32,365 bases of DNA, taken from assembly GCA_920105805.1 (NCBI GenBank), contig CAKKTI010000244.1, positions 1-32,365 of the forward strand, in the 5' to 3' direction. Origin of the DNA: Condylostoma magnum (taxonomy: Eukaryota; Ciliophora; Heterotrichea; Heterotrichida; Condylostomatidae). Shown in pieces: positions 13,001 to 24,540 of this stretch. The notes under the pieces were generated by a model, which did no database searches, was not told where the DNA came from, and saw only the letters and a list, made by a program, of their open reading frames with translations. How positions within the stretch are numbered: the stretch's first letter is position 1; each line of letters begins with the position of its first letter. Position numbers and translations under genes: made by a program.

Positions 13001-14410
13001 TAGGCCTAGTATTACCATAAAGCCATCGAATACGTTGAAACGGTCATGGACATAGCCATTTCAGCCAAGGCCTATTAGTTTCATGATCATTTCTATAGTG
13101 AAGATAATTGTTACTATTAGATTTGTAGAATCAAGAAAATTTTCGTGCTCTTGGGTCATTGGGTGATGCTCAGATGCCATTATTACTGTATTGATAACTA
13201 TTATGATAGCAATTAGCATGTTAAAGCTTCTTTTTTGTACTATTCTATACAAATATCTTCTTAGTCTATAAAAGGATTATGTGCATAAACCAGCATGATG
13301 TCCTGGCCTTATAGGAGTAAAGTCTATTTTTTCTTTATGTATACCAATAAAATCCCCATGATCCTCAATCTCATCATCAAAGGCCTACGAGAAATTAGTA
13401 TACAAAACAGCAATAACCAGATTGATAAGTATAAAACTACCAGCAATCACAAGTAATACAAAATACAAATCATTTAAATATATGAAATTAGTAACATCTC
13501 TTCCTATATACATCGTATCAACCCATCCTTCTAGCGTTATACATACAAATATAGTAAGCCAACTTTATAAGATATTGTCAAATGCAATTATTCCCATGTT
13601 AGGATTCTGAGATGATTTTCAGCAATACTAGCCGTCATCACAACCGGAACTACCACAATCAAGTTCAAATTCATCACAGTTATCATCTATATAACAAAAC
13701 GAATCTAAAACTGTTCCATCTGGAAGATGACACCTATTTTTAAACAACCCAGCATACATCTAAGTACCAGTTAATCCAAATATGATTAAAAAGAACAGAA
13801 AAAGCAGTAATATGTCCATTAACAAAGGCAAAGAGTTGAGAATTGCAGTTACTAATAGTTTTAATTCAGGGATACTGTTAATTGTCCTTAGTGGCCTTAG
13901 AACTCTGACCATTCTTATTACTGATATACTAGCACCTGCAAATAAAATTTCTGTTCACCCTAAGATAACCACTGTTATATCTAAAATGTTTCAGCAGTCT
14001 TTCATATACGAGTATCTCTAGCCGCAGAATCCGCAAGCAATGATCTTTAAAATCATTTCAATAGTGAAAATAAGTAGAAAAACAACTTCAGACACAAAAA
14101 TCCACTCTCCCTCCTCTTCATTTTCCAGTATAATAGTAACACAATTAGCCAGAATAGCTAAGAGTATGAATCTATCAAATCACGGATTAAACACTATTTA
14201 TATTATAAGCTATCTAAACTTATTGGTCGTATTGAGGCAGAGCAATGATGACTAAGCAAATGACTACAACTAAAATTCTGATTTGTCTCTAATTAAATTA
14301 TCAACAATACCAATCTATTTGCTGTGCAACTCCATCTACTGGTTGTTTAATATCTACAGATCACAATTAATCCTGAGTACCGGATCCTCGAATATTTATT
14401 ATGCTTTCAT
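10085..14410 (-). CDS. Four-domain voltage-gated Ca2+ channel alpha subunit
   Basis: One uninterrupted frame of 1441 codons with four ion-transport repeats. The S4 voltage sensors are visible: IRMVRVLRPLR in DI, LRAFRLLRIFKLARR in DII, RGLRALRALRPLR in DIII and LRALRMLRVFRVVR in DIV. The pore loops are TLEGW, TGENWN, STLEMW and TGESWN. They give a selectivity ring of Glu294, Glu578, Glu920 and Glu1206, the EEEE pattern of Ca2+ rather than Na+ channels. The DIII-DIV linker has the family sequence LTKEQKNWVQCQK. After DIV come the usual EF-like helices (WSKFAPEGQMSID) and an IQ-like basic helix near the end (AARCILFNWVRRVRERI), a possible calmodulin site. Such channels drive ciliary reversal or contraction in ciliates (family knowledge). 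It is shorter than animal Cav proteins (about 2000) because linkers are brief. ATG 14410 lies only 13 bp from the oxidase stop; ATG 14335 (MELHSKQ) is an alternative. It ends at TAA 10087. Confidence 0.93.
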
Positions 14411-14423
14411 TTAACTATTTAAA

Positions 14424-16493
14424 CTAAATAAACTTTTTCCTGTACTCTTTTAGAAGTTGAGTCCACTTTGGTATACTATATACTCCTTCAGCAGCTTCAA
14501 CCGCTCTAACGTAATTTTGGTATACTTGCCCGTCAGCTTGTCCCAAAGGTGAGTCTAGAACTCTATCAGAAGCAACGGCATCAATTATTTTAACACTGCT
14601 CTCCCCGATATCATTAACCAGGTCTATGATATGTTCTCGTATTATCTAGGCATGCGCTTTAGTGAAATATGAAGAAAGCAGTAGTCCTAGTTTGCTCTCA
14701 ATGCACTCACATGCCACAAGCCTGTACATTTTTGTGAGGATGATCTAATTTACAGGGTCTCTGGCCTCCTGGATACTTTGTCGGAAATCCCTGGCAATTA
14801 GCACCTCTCCGAAAGTTACACCCAGGTCTTTAAGGCCGTATACCATTGTAGAGTTCCAAGCCTCTGCTACTGAGTCATAACTCATAGCATTTTACTGCAG
14901 TTTTTATACAGAATCGTGTAATTGAAGGTTAAAGCAGTATTAGAGAATCTTTATCAGCTCCTTGTCTGTTAACTGGTCTAAAGACTCCCACCTGGCCCTC
15001 TCTTATAGCACCTTTTAGCTATCAATTTCCAGAAAATCTAAACTTCTTGCCTTAATGCTTTGTCCTTTGAATACCTTTTACAGTTACTTCGTAATCCATC
15101 TACTGGCTTACTGTATAAGAACATTGTTATCCCCCTCCCACGTACTATGAACATCAAATCCATCCTTAATCCTTCCCAGCATACTCAGTGCAGAATACCC
15201 ATGCCCTCCGCAGCATTCTCTGCAATTTTAGATAGCTTTAGTTCCCCACCATGATGAAATCGCTTTAAACGCTGAAAGAATTGCATGGAACTCCGTTCCT
15301 TCATCACACTCAGGGTCTTCGTCTATCAGTGTCCTTATATCGCTAAAATGTCTTGTAACAGTCCACCCAGCTTGACTCAAAGCAAAGGCCTTGGCTAGGT
15401 GAGGTATAAGCCTAAACCTGTGTAAAGGGTAATCTAGTATAGGCCTTTCCACAGTGCTTCCCCCGGCTTAAAACTACTTCCTAACTGCCCCGTACCTTAT
15501 GGCAATAGTCAGTGCATTAACCATGTTACTAGAAGCTGACCCCACCACACATATCCTCCCCTTAGCCAGTCCTCCCAGCATAGTGGCAAATCTTTTTTCA
15601 TCATTTTTAATCTAGGACTTAAATTTCCCATCTGGACTAATAAAAGACCTCTTGTCCAGTAGAGCATCATAAGGAACTACGAAATTGTCGAAAACTGCCA
15701 TTCCGTTATCAATTTCATGGTTTCCTACTTTAGTGCCCATGTCCCATATCTTTATACCAGGTAGTAGATCATGAGTCTCCCTGTTTCGTATATCAACTGA
15801 GAAGCAATGCACACCATGACTGACTCCTTGTATAATCAGCTAAGCAAATACAACTCCCCTGTTAGCCGTGTTCCCCAGTGCACCAATCCAGCATTTTGCT
15901 GATGTAGGGGTAGGACTGTTTATTATAAACTAACGCTCAGCATGGTCATATATCGCCTGGGTTTCCACACTTGCTACATTGCTCCCATGTCCTATCTCTG
16001 TCATCATAAAGCAACCGTAGTCATTTAGATTCATGGCCCGCATTATTTCAGGCTAGTGCTTTTATGTGCCTAAATTCCTCAGGGAGTCCGTGTACAAAAA
16101 CCAGTGCACTATAAAACGCACAGCTGTGCCTATTCCTAGATTAAAATCAAGGCTTTTTAGCATCGCAAAGTTCTTGGTAAAGTCGTTCATGTCTTGGTAA
16201 GTGTTGTAGTTTATGTTCTAGAAGAATTCGTAGAGGCCCAGGACTGTATTGCCGCGGACTTACTCTGGACTACTTTCGAGTTCTTAGGAGTAATTTGGAC
16301 GTAGTTTTGTTAATACTTCACTGAATGCTTTGAAGTGCTAGTAACCTTCTTTATGGTAGAATTGTCTTAGATCTTCGGAGTTTATTGGTTATCCACGTGT
16401 TCGGTACTCGTCTAAGGCTGTTAAACGCCCTTGGAATTGAAATGATGATAAAAGATGGTCTTAGAGGGTATTTAGACGTTGATTACGTAACAT
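14424..16493 (-). CDS. Acyl-CoA oxidase
   Basis: 689 codons in one frame. The FAD/substrate signature [13 protein letters not shown] is at residues 161-173. The C-terminal half has the ACOX sequence [14 protein letters not shown], followed by [12 protein letters not shown], in which the Glu of the EGDN motif is the family's catalytic base. Length is normal (about 660-700). The enzyme oxidises acyl-CoA to 2-trans-enoyl-CoA with production of H2O2, the first step of peroxisomal beta-oxidation. The protein ends in RKKFI before TAG 14426, so a typical SKL-like peroxisomal signal (PTS1) is missing. Reading to the next TAG (14417) adds only QFK. Targeting by an internal signal or a partner is possible. 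It lies in tandem upstream of the Ca2+ channel. Confidence 0.93.
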
Positions 16494-16564
16494 ATTTATG
16501 TGGATAAAATGGAGGGTTATTTATATCTTGTAGTACATAATTTCATTAAAAATCACAATTTAAC

Positions 16565-17398
<834 letters not shown>

Positions 17399-17482
17399 AT
17401 AATTATTATATAACTTAAAATGACTTAAACTGCATTTCCTGTGTGCGAAATTAATCATTAAAAATAGATTAGTTATCTTAAA

Positions 17483-17896
17483 ATGGAGAGAAATGAGGAG
17501 GAGAAGTTTGATGTGATAATCAGGGAGGGCTGGGTGGAGAAGTAAAGTAGATTTTTGCATCAGTGAAGGAGACGTTGGATGGTTCTTACTCCCAGGGCTC
17601 TGTATTCCTTTAAAAATCCACGATAGTACCAAGGGGCCACTGAGAAGATTAGACTTGCTGAGTGTTCTACTGTAAAATCCGCAGAAGACGATGTTCATAG
17701 GTAAAATGCGTTTAGAGTTGACACCAGAAGTAGAGTCTTTTACTTTGTTGCTACAGAATCTACTGAAAAGGAGCAGTGGATTGGCAGTATTGGAAAAACT
17801 ATGGTAAGGCCCACTGTTATGAGATCTAGGAGTGAGGAAGATATGCTTGATAATTATGGCAATGGAAGTTAGATTAATTTTGTGTTAAAAAATTGA
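17483..17896 (+). CDS. Small PH-domain protein
   Basis: 137 residues, nearly all one pleckstrin-homology domain. The first strand is EGWVEKQSRF, followed by HQWRRRWMVLTPRALYSF, in which the first Trp is TGA. The last helix carries the conserved Trp in EKEQWIGSIGKTM. A short Ser/Arg-rich tail follows. The basic patch RRRWMVL is where PH domains usually contact phosphoinositides, so membrane or lipid docking is likely, but no partner or catalytic domain is present. The start is the ATG just before the first strand. The end is put at TGA 17894; the frame stays open beyond, but that sequence is the antisense of the next gene's 3' end. TGA would thus be both Trp and stop within one gene. Confidence 0.8.
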
Positions 17897-17941
17897 CTTA
17901 GGTTTAGTACAAATAAAACTGCATTCATAATAGTGAATTAT

Positions 17942-19708
17942 CTAAACTACTGATAAGGCCTTTTCAATTAGCTGTAGTGCTAGCTCCTCCGTTGGATAAT
18001 AGTCGAAATAAGGAGCTGCTGTTGCAAGTTAATCCTCTTAGTCACTTTAGTTTTAAATAAACGCTTTTACTCCCATTTGGACTATATCTTTAGTAGTTTT
18101 TAAGTGTTATTGAAACAACACTCTATATCTCTTTCTACATTACAATAAGTAATCATTTATTACTTTATCTCTAGCAAAAGAGGTTATTCTAAAGTATTTA
18201 TCAGATCCACTTTTAACCCTTCCTTTCTCCCCAACAGTTAAATGATTAATAACATTATTCCACACTGCTAAGATATTATCATACCTCTATTACCGTATAC
18301 ATTCATACTACCTTCATAACTTCTATATTTCAACGATTTTCTTGTAAAAGTCCATAAATTTATGTCCAACAGAGTGATTTTTAGCAGTGTCCCTGAATGA
18401 TTAAATCAGTTCACTTTTAACAGGATTAATTACCTATTAAAAGTTATGAAACCCGAATAGATTTAATAAATTGTTTCCCCTTAATAAAACAAGTTCATTG
18501 CCTCTCATTCCATTGTTAATCCTGAAGAACTTGAATTAAATTTTACGAGCTTGACAAGTTCTCAGGGAACTGATCATTTTGATGACTTTTGATTTAACCA
18601 GTTTTGCTTCTATTTTTCTAGCAATGTAAGCTACTCCTATCATCCCTGTTCAATTCTATTGTAATTGTTTTTTCTTTAATTCATTTTCTTATCTTATTCT
18701 TTCCAGTCTTAGCTCCTACTATCTTATTGCTCTTTTGTTTAATGTATTTATAGTTCTCATCTTCTTTTCCTATATTTACTTTTTCTTCTTCTCCAGTGCT
18801 TAAAGTCGCCTGTTTATCTAAAGCTCTTGATTTTCTTCTATTTTTTATTACTTCTCAGGTGATGAAGGCTTTACAATTAACTTATTCCTTTCTATATAAT
18901 TGTTCTTATTCTTTACGTCCTATGCAAACTTTTTCCTTTCTTTTATGACTTTTTTCACTCTTGTTTGGATTTGATTTCTAAGGTCTTAATTATCTTACAG
19001 GTTTGCTTCATCTATAGATGGCTTTTATTGCATGTTTTATTAATTATCCTATCCGAATTGAATTACTATCTCAAAAGTGGTGTCAAATATAGCTTTGAAT
19101 GCTAAATAAATTTAATCAAATTTAAAGCAATAGCCAGTTTCTTTTATTATTATCACATCTCTCATATAAACCTCATCATTTTACTCGTCACTAGGATATT
19201 ACACTTATTTCGATGTATAAATCTGTAATTTTCCCCAGTTTCGTTTAATGCTGATTTTAAGTGGGATTAATTTCCCCTTTAGGTCTATTTTAAAGTATTA
19301 TATTTCTGACTCAGATAGAAAAGTAGAAAATGAACTCTCATCAGTCAATATTACTTACTTATTACTATGAACTTTATTATAGCCGATTTTCTTCAGTCGT
19401 TCAATTAAAGACAAAAATTGATTTTTAGAAGGTGCAGATGATAGGGAAGTAGGGGAGCTTAATTGGCTTATATTGTCTATAATCTCCTGTCTTTGAATCA
19501 ATTAAGCACGCTCTAGTGATCTCTTGTTCTCTTATTAGGAGAATAAACTTATACTGTCAAATTAATTATCGTAATTATGTTGAGAACTAATTGGCACTTA
19601 TAATTACAAATCTTGGAAATTGAAAGAATTTAATGATTAAATCTTAGGTAAAGTTGTTCTTTTTCTTTAGATTTAGTGTAAATTGTGCTGATTAAAACTT
19701 GGCTGCAT
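17942..19708 (-). CDS. Coiled-coil protein of unknown function, 588 residues
   Basis: A single frame of 588 codons, very rich in Gln (mostly TAA/TAG), Lys and Glu. Residues 1-100 are low in structure and Gln/Ser-rich. Residues about 135-220 look like a compact mixed beta domain (YFKIDLKGKLIPLKISIKRNW). Residues about 235-350 are a long charged coiled coil. The rest is helical and basic, with motifs such as ARKIEAKLVKSKVIKMI. I do not recognise the family; the make-up resembles ciliate cytoskeletal or basal-body proteins, which is only an impression. The start is the first Met before the Gln-rich part. TAG 17944 is taken as the stop, 45 bp from the PH-domain gene's stop on the opposite strand. 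Confidence 0.7.
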
Positions 19709-20032
19709 ATTCTTGTATAAGGGAGGGTTCACTTATCTAGCAGATTTATCAGGAAATATTAATGCAGGAAGGGATGTTTATCTTCTGCTTGCTTACTCCC
19801 TTTTTCATTGTCGTTTTAAGTTATAGTATTTGTTCATTTTTTTAATGTATTTGTAATGGTTTAATATATAAGGTAATAAATATTAGTATTAATATCCTTA
19901 AAAAGTTTGTTTATACATAAACTTTGCATATTTAACACCAGATATAATACAAACATGTTTTACCCTTATATATTAAATACAGCAAATTAATACAGTGTAT
20001 TAAAGTCAAATGTAATTAAAAAGCTAAATAGA
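19709..20032. other. Intergenic region, 324 bp
   Basis: One of the longest gaps in the gene-dense core. It lies between the end of the TTL-like gene and the start of the coiled-coil gene, both on the minus strand. It is AT-rich with T-runs near 19838 and no recognisable gene or RNA. It presumably holds the promoter of the coiled-coil gene. Confidence 0.5.
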
Positions 20033-22180
20033 TTAAGAGTTATAAACGTGATGATATATAGGCTCTATCATTGGATCTATCGGTAAATTTTCATTAAAAT
20101 CTGTAAAAGTTTCCTAACAATTTTTGGAAATAAGCCCAAAATAAGGATCATCCTTTGTTTCATCAATTAAGGGCTAGAATGCTTACATTTCTCTATAAAT
20201 TTAATCTATATTAAGCCCCTAGACTTAATTATCCAGCAAATTATAAGCAATACTTGAAAAATCTTCCATGAGTTGATCTTCCCTATACTATAACTCCTGA
20301 TTTTTTTCCTATACATCTGGCCTTCTATTCGTTTCTAATAAATAAAAGTTTTATAAGCTATCATCAATAATAAAATCAAACCCGTAGAACTCTATCAATC
20401 CCATACGTTTTATTAGAAAGTTCTACTAGGAAGCTCTTAATGTATGGATTAAAATCTTTTTGATTTTCGGATAAGCAATTTTATCAATCCAATAATCAAC
20501 ATCTCCAATCTAATCCTTGAAATACTCACCAATTTCCCTTAAATTGAATCTATGTTGCATTAGGAAATTATAGTCAACTTCCTTGCTTGAAGCTACATTG
20601 GCTGTAATATGAGTAGTTACATCCTGTGAGTTCACATCAAACACTTTATCAGAAACTCTAGTATGACTGCTGTCCGGAGCCCACATTGCAATTAATGGGT
20701 CAACACTTACAATGATTCCAAATAACCTGAAATCAAACTTATGTCCTTTTATCAACGCAGGATTTGGGATATATTTCTATGCAATCATTTAATAATGAGC
20801 CTAGTCAATATTCTTACAACTTGCTTGGCTATTGTATAAATCAACAAATGCCTTAGAGTTTGTGTAATTCATGAGTTAAACTCCGTATCCTTTATGCCTG
20901 TTTGCGCTTTTAAGAATCCATTGTATGGGAAATGAATCCTAATCATGTTGTTATAGTGATTCTTTCAAAATACCTAGAAACTCTTCACAGTGATCTTCTT
21001 CTTATAAAATAAAGCTCTAAGGAGTAACCCATATATCAAAACACTCTTCTTTCCCAATGCTTTGATACCGCTATATGTAGTCTTTTAAATAATATTAAAA
21101 GAAATCTTTCCTGCAGAATGCACTTGCTCCGGGTACATGATTGAGGATCTGTCCAGGGCAAGCATAATCTATGCCGAGTCTTGCAGTTTAAATGTTCTAG
21201 TTTTAATCGTCCTTGTACCAATACATCCTAGTGAAAATCAAAGCAATAGAATCAGGGATGAAAAACAATCCAGCGTAGTTCTCTAAGCTTTTCTTACCAT
21301 CGTGCACGACTACTTAAGACAGAATTTTGTCATATTTTGGATTTTTGTAGTTTTAGAAGCTTCTTACTATTCCTTGTTCCTTGGCACTTATCATGTCCCA
21401 ACCATAGAAGGCAATTTTTTCACTGTATATAGCTTACGCTGAGTAGGCACTTGGACGGTCTGTTCACATCCTCGGCTCAAATATCGGTTGGAAGTTATAA
21501 CAATAAGTGGCCTTAGGGGGGTCCGGATATGTTAAAGAAGAAAATCTTTCATTGTGTTTTGCCGCTGCTACTTTAGATGAAGCTGGAAATGCTATAAAAC
21601 TGATGTAGAGCTATGCAAAAAGACACCAGAAAAGTAGTAAAGTTAAAATTATGATTAGATAATTATTGCCCTTTAACATAATTATTGGAAATAGTGGTAT
21701 TTTAATAATGTCTTTTATAGATTCTCCATAAGGATAATCTCCTGTGAAATCAGCGAAAATTGGAAGATTGTTAAACTTTTAATAGTTTGACTAGTAAAAT
21801 AGGATTAATTTGTTCTAAAAGGCTTAGAATACATTGAATGCCATCAATGATTTCAGGCCCAGTTATAAAAGAAGGATAAGGCAATATGCTGCATAGAAAG
21901 CAATGAGTAGATCATATGACGGAGGTGCTAGAATCTGCAGAAGTTCACCAATAAAGACTAATATTGACTAGCTTTTAAACCAAAGTTACTAGAAGAATAA
22001 CCTTAATGAATTAATTGATCATTATAAATCACTTTATAAGAGTAAATAGAAAAATAATTAAAGATAAACAAGATAATACATCCACGATAGCTTAAAAACA
22101 CTTGAAGAAAGAGTTTAAAAAATCCAGCATAACTAAATATAAATAAACCGCTCCCTGCAGAAACTAATGCTAAAAGGCAT
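20033..22180 (-). CDS. Multi-pass membrane protein with C-terminal tubulin-tyrosine-ligase-like domain
   Basis: 715 codons in one frame. Residues 1 to about 190 are mostly hydrophobic with about four to five membrane segments, the last being NYLIIILTLLLFWCLFAQLY. From about residue 250 the sequence follows the TTL/TTLL ATP-grasp fold: NHVPGASAFCRKDFF near 345, WILKSANRHKGYGVQL near 427 (the ATP-lid Lys and Gly-rich loop), HKFDFRLFG near 480, and FYGFDFIIDD with LLETNRRPD near 600-615 (the Mg-binding Glu and Asn). TTL enzymes ligate amino acids such as Tyr, Glu or Gly to tubulin tails; the family is normally soluble or cilium-associated, so a membrane-anchored form is unusual. Motifs are more diverged than in typical TTLL (KSANRHKG for KP...GKG), so the substrate may differ. 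ATG 22180 leaves only 17 bp from the upstream gene; ATG 22081 is an alternative. The stop is TAA 20035. Confidence 0.78.
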
Positions 22181-22197
22181 AATTATTTAGTTAATAT

Positions 22198-22749
22198 TTA
22201 CAAATTTATACACTCACTCATTGCCTTCCAAAAATCAGGTGAATAATCTTCAAAATAAGCTCCAATCTAACTTAATTCCTTCTAAATCTATAAAATCTCA
22301 GCCTCAGTGTTATTATTACAACTCTAAACTTCATCTATTTCATCTTATATTTTCTGTATATCCTACTAAATCAAAACTTTCTCCTAATTCCAATCTCTAT
22401 TCTAACTTTCCGTATTGGCTTATTAATTCACTAACTCTGCCAATAAGTCTTACAACTAATGCATCAATTACTCCATTTCATACACTTATACAGTCCTATC
22501 TTCAAAATTTTAATCAATCTAATCAACTTGCACTCCTCTATCCCTCATTTACGACCCGTAGTCATCATTTACCTTATTAAGCAAAGGAATAATTCCCCTT
22601 AAGAGCTGCTTCACTTCCTTTGTCTCCGCTTCATTTTTTTCATTGATCCTGTTCATTTCTTGCTCTGTTTGGTTTAGAAGTTGCCTTAGTGACTGATTAT
22701 CCTTCTTGAGTCTATTAATTTGCCCTAGTAACTTTTCTTTCTCTGACAT
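22198..22749 (-). CDS. Small coiled-coil protein, 183 residues
   Basis: It starts MSEKEKLLGQINRLKKDNQS and continues as a nearly uninterrupted heptad-rich Gln/Glu/Leu helix to about residue 165. It ends GAYFEDYSPDFWKAMSECINL before TAA 22200. About 20 Gln codons are TAA/TAG. No family is recognised; it could be a structural or tethering coiled coil. The overlapping plus-strand frame at 22221-22580 is its antisense shadow. The gene sits 33 bp downstream of the 557-residue paralogue and 17 bp upstream of the TTL-like gene, all on the minus strand. Confidence 0.72.
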
Positions 22750-22782
22750 TTTAAATCATAGATATTAACTAACTATTTATCA

Positions 22783-24456
22783 TCAATTAACAAGAACAAG
22801 ATCAAGGAAAAGATTCCACTCCACAGGTTTAAATCGTTGAATCTCGATTGCCAGGGTCTTTATTTTATGCAGTGTCATGTCAATATTATCAAACTTCTTA
22901 GAGATGGTGAGTCCTCGCAGAGTTTAAGTAACATTTACACCTATTATATGCTTTTCTATTAATTCCGAGTACTCTTCGCTGGAGGAGGAGGCAAGTTTTC
23001 CTAGTCCAAAGCTTCTTTTCAGTCTTTTTCACAAAAGGCCAATACGAGTTTAGCCGTCGAACATTGGGGGGAAAAATCTCCGGGATATTCCATGATCTTA
23101 GTTTTACAGGCAAAGAAGCACCAGGATTCCAGGTATGCTTAAAAACAGTTCTGCGTCTCTAAATTCTATCTGTTCTTAAAAGTTAGGGTATTTATTAGCT
23201 AGAATCTGTATATGATGTGAAAAGAAGACTAATTGCTCAAACTTTTTCTAGTTCAGAAAGTACATTTTTCCCTTTTCCCAGCTGTTTTCAAATTTCTGTA
23301 GTTAATCAACTAGATCTTAGTTGTTTTTTAATTAAGGGTCCACAGCTTCTATATTTTGCTCGTATCTTTGGAATAGCAGTCTTATTTCCTTATAAGACTC
23401 GATTATTTCCCTTGCTAGTTTATTAACAGCGTTTGATTTAACCGATGTGCTTCTTCTCGACATCCCCTCTGCTGCAATGAGTATATCTACTTTTAGATCA
23501 TCCCTGCCCTTTCCCTCGGTATTAGCCACTGAGTTGATCTTTCCTATTATATTAACCAACTTCTCCCTGGATTAATGATAAGAACTATCAAAATAGTCTT
23601 AACTATGGGTTACTTTTTCCCTGATTTCTATAAAAGATGTTCCTTTTTCCAGCTTAATGGCCTGAGTAATCAACTGCCTAGCATCTTGCTCAATAAGCAT
23701 TAGTTCCAGTACATATAACTACTCAAAATCAACTCAGCTGCTATCAAACGTGGATAAAATCTGCCTTAACTCTTCTACAATATAAGTAACAACCCCAGTT
23801 CCTGTCTCCTCGCACACTCTGTTGTATATGTCCCTTAAAACATACTAAATCTTGCAAAACTGGCTAAAGAGCTTATTACCCGCCTCTAAGACCTAATTGG
23901 AAAAAACATATCTTTCCCCATTCACCCAGAGATAAGGAAAGCCTTCCTATGCGGAGTCTAAAATCTCAGTCAAATAACTCAAAGCCCCATCCTTGTACAG
24001 AACTCTATAAGCATGACTAAACTCCTGCCTATACTACCTAGAAATCACTTGTACTTAAAAGACCTCGATCAGTCGTTCAATCTAATTCAAAAACTTCTTA
24101 CAGTTTCTCTGCCCGTCTTCATTATCCAAGTCATACTTTTAATCGGATCTTTTGATTAAATTAGAAGCACACATAACAGTGTGCTCTAATAGTAAAAAAT
24201 CAGAAGATCTTCTAAACTCTTCTATGTCTGTCAAAGGCCGAGCCGGGGCTGTTTTTGCTCTTAGACTCATGTACTTGTTTTCAAATTCTTATGACTCTAA
24301 TACCATATCATCCTTGTCAAATGAGCTGTTATAGGACCTGTTATCCTCCTCAGTGTCACTTATATAGGACTCTAAACTTGAGTCTAAATAGTACTCATTT
24401 TACAGGGCAAACTCGTCTTATTAGGGAGCATTTGTGTAAGTTATTATATGTTCCAT
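22783..24456 (-). CDS. Uncharacterised helical protein, tandem paralogue A (557 residues)
   Basis: One frame from ATG 24456 (MEHIITYTNAPQQDEF) to TGA 22785, followed by TGA and TAA. The N-terminal 80 residues are acidic and Ser-rich. The rest is predicted helical. It shares a set of motifs in the same order with the next gene: SSDFLLLEHTVM, QYVLRDIYNR, FDSSWVDFEQ, LIEQDARQ and LWKRLKRSFGLGKL. The Trp in SSWVDFEQ is TGA in both genes. The most conserved points are the LLLE-TVM and DIYNR motifs. I do not recognise the family. The helical build would suit a scaffold or tethering-complex subunit, but this is inference. Confidence 0.72.
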
Positions 24457-24540
24457 GGGATTTATTGAAGGAACTAGTTGTGGAATCTATCTTTACATTG
24501 TTTAAATGGAAATTATTAAAACCGGCATTAAAAGAAAAAA

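Noticed and set aside
17399-17698. Upstream extension of the KCTD-like frame to ATG 17698
   Set aside because: It lies antisense to the PH-domain gene and has no conserved features before the BTB start.
22221-22580. Plus-strand 119-codon frame (MPSKNQVNN...)
   Set aside because: It is the antisense of the 183-residue coiled-coil gene, and its composition mirrors the Gln-rich minus strand.
23041-23113. Apparent frameshift at a run of six C/G in paralogue A
   Set aside because: Recounting the bases showed one continuous frame from 24456 to 22783; the shift was a reading slip.
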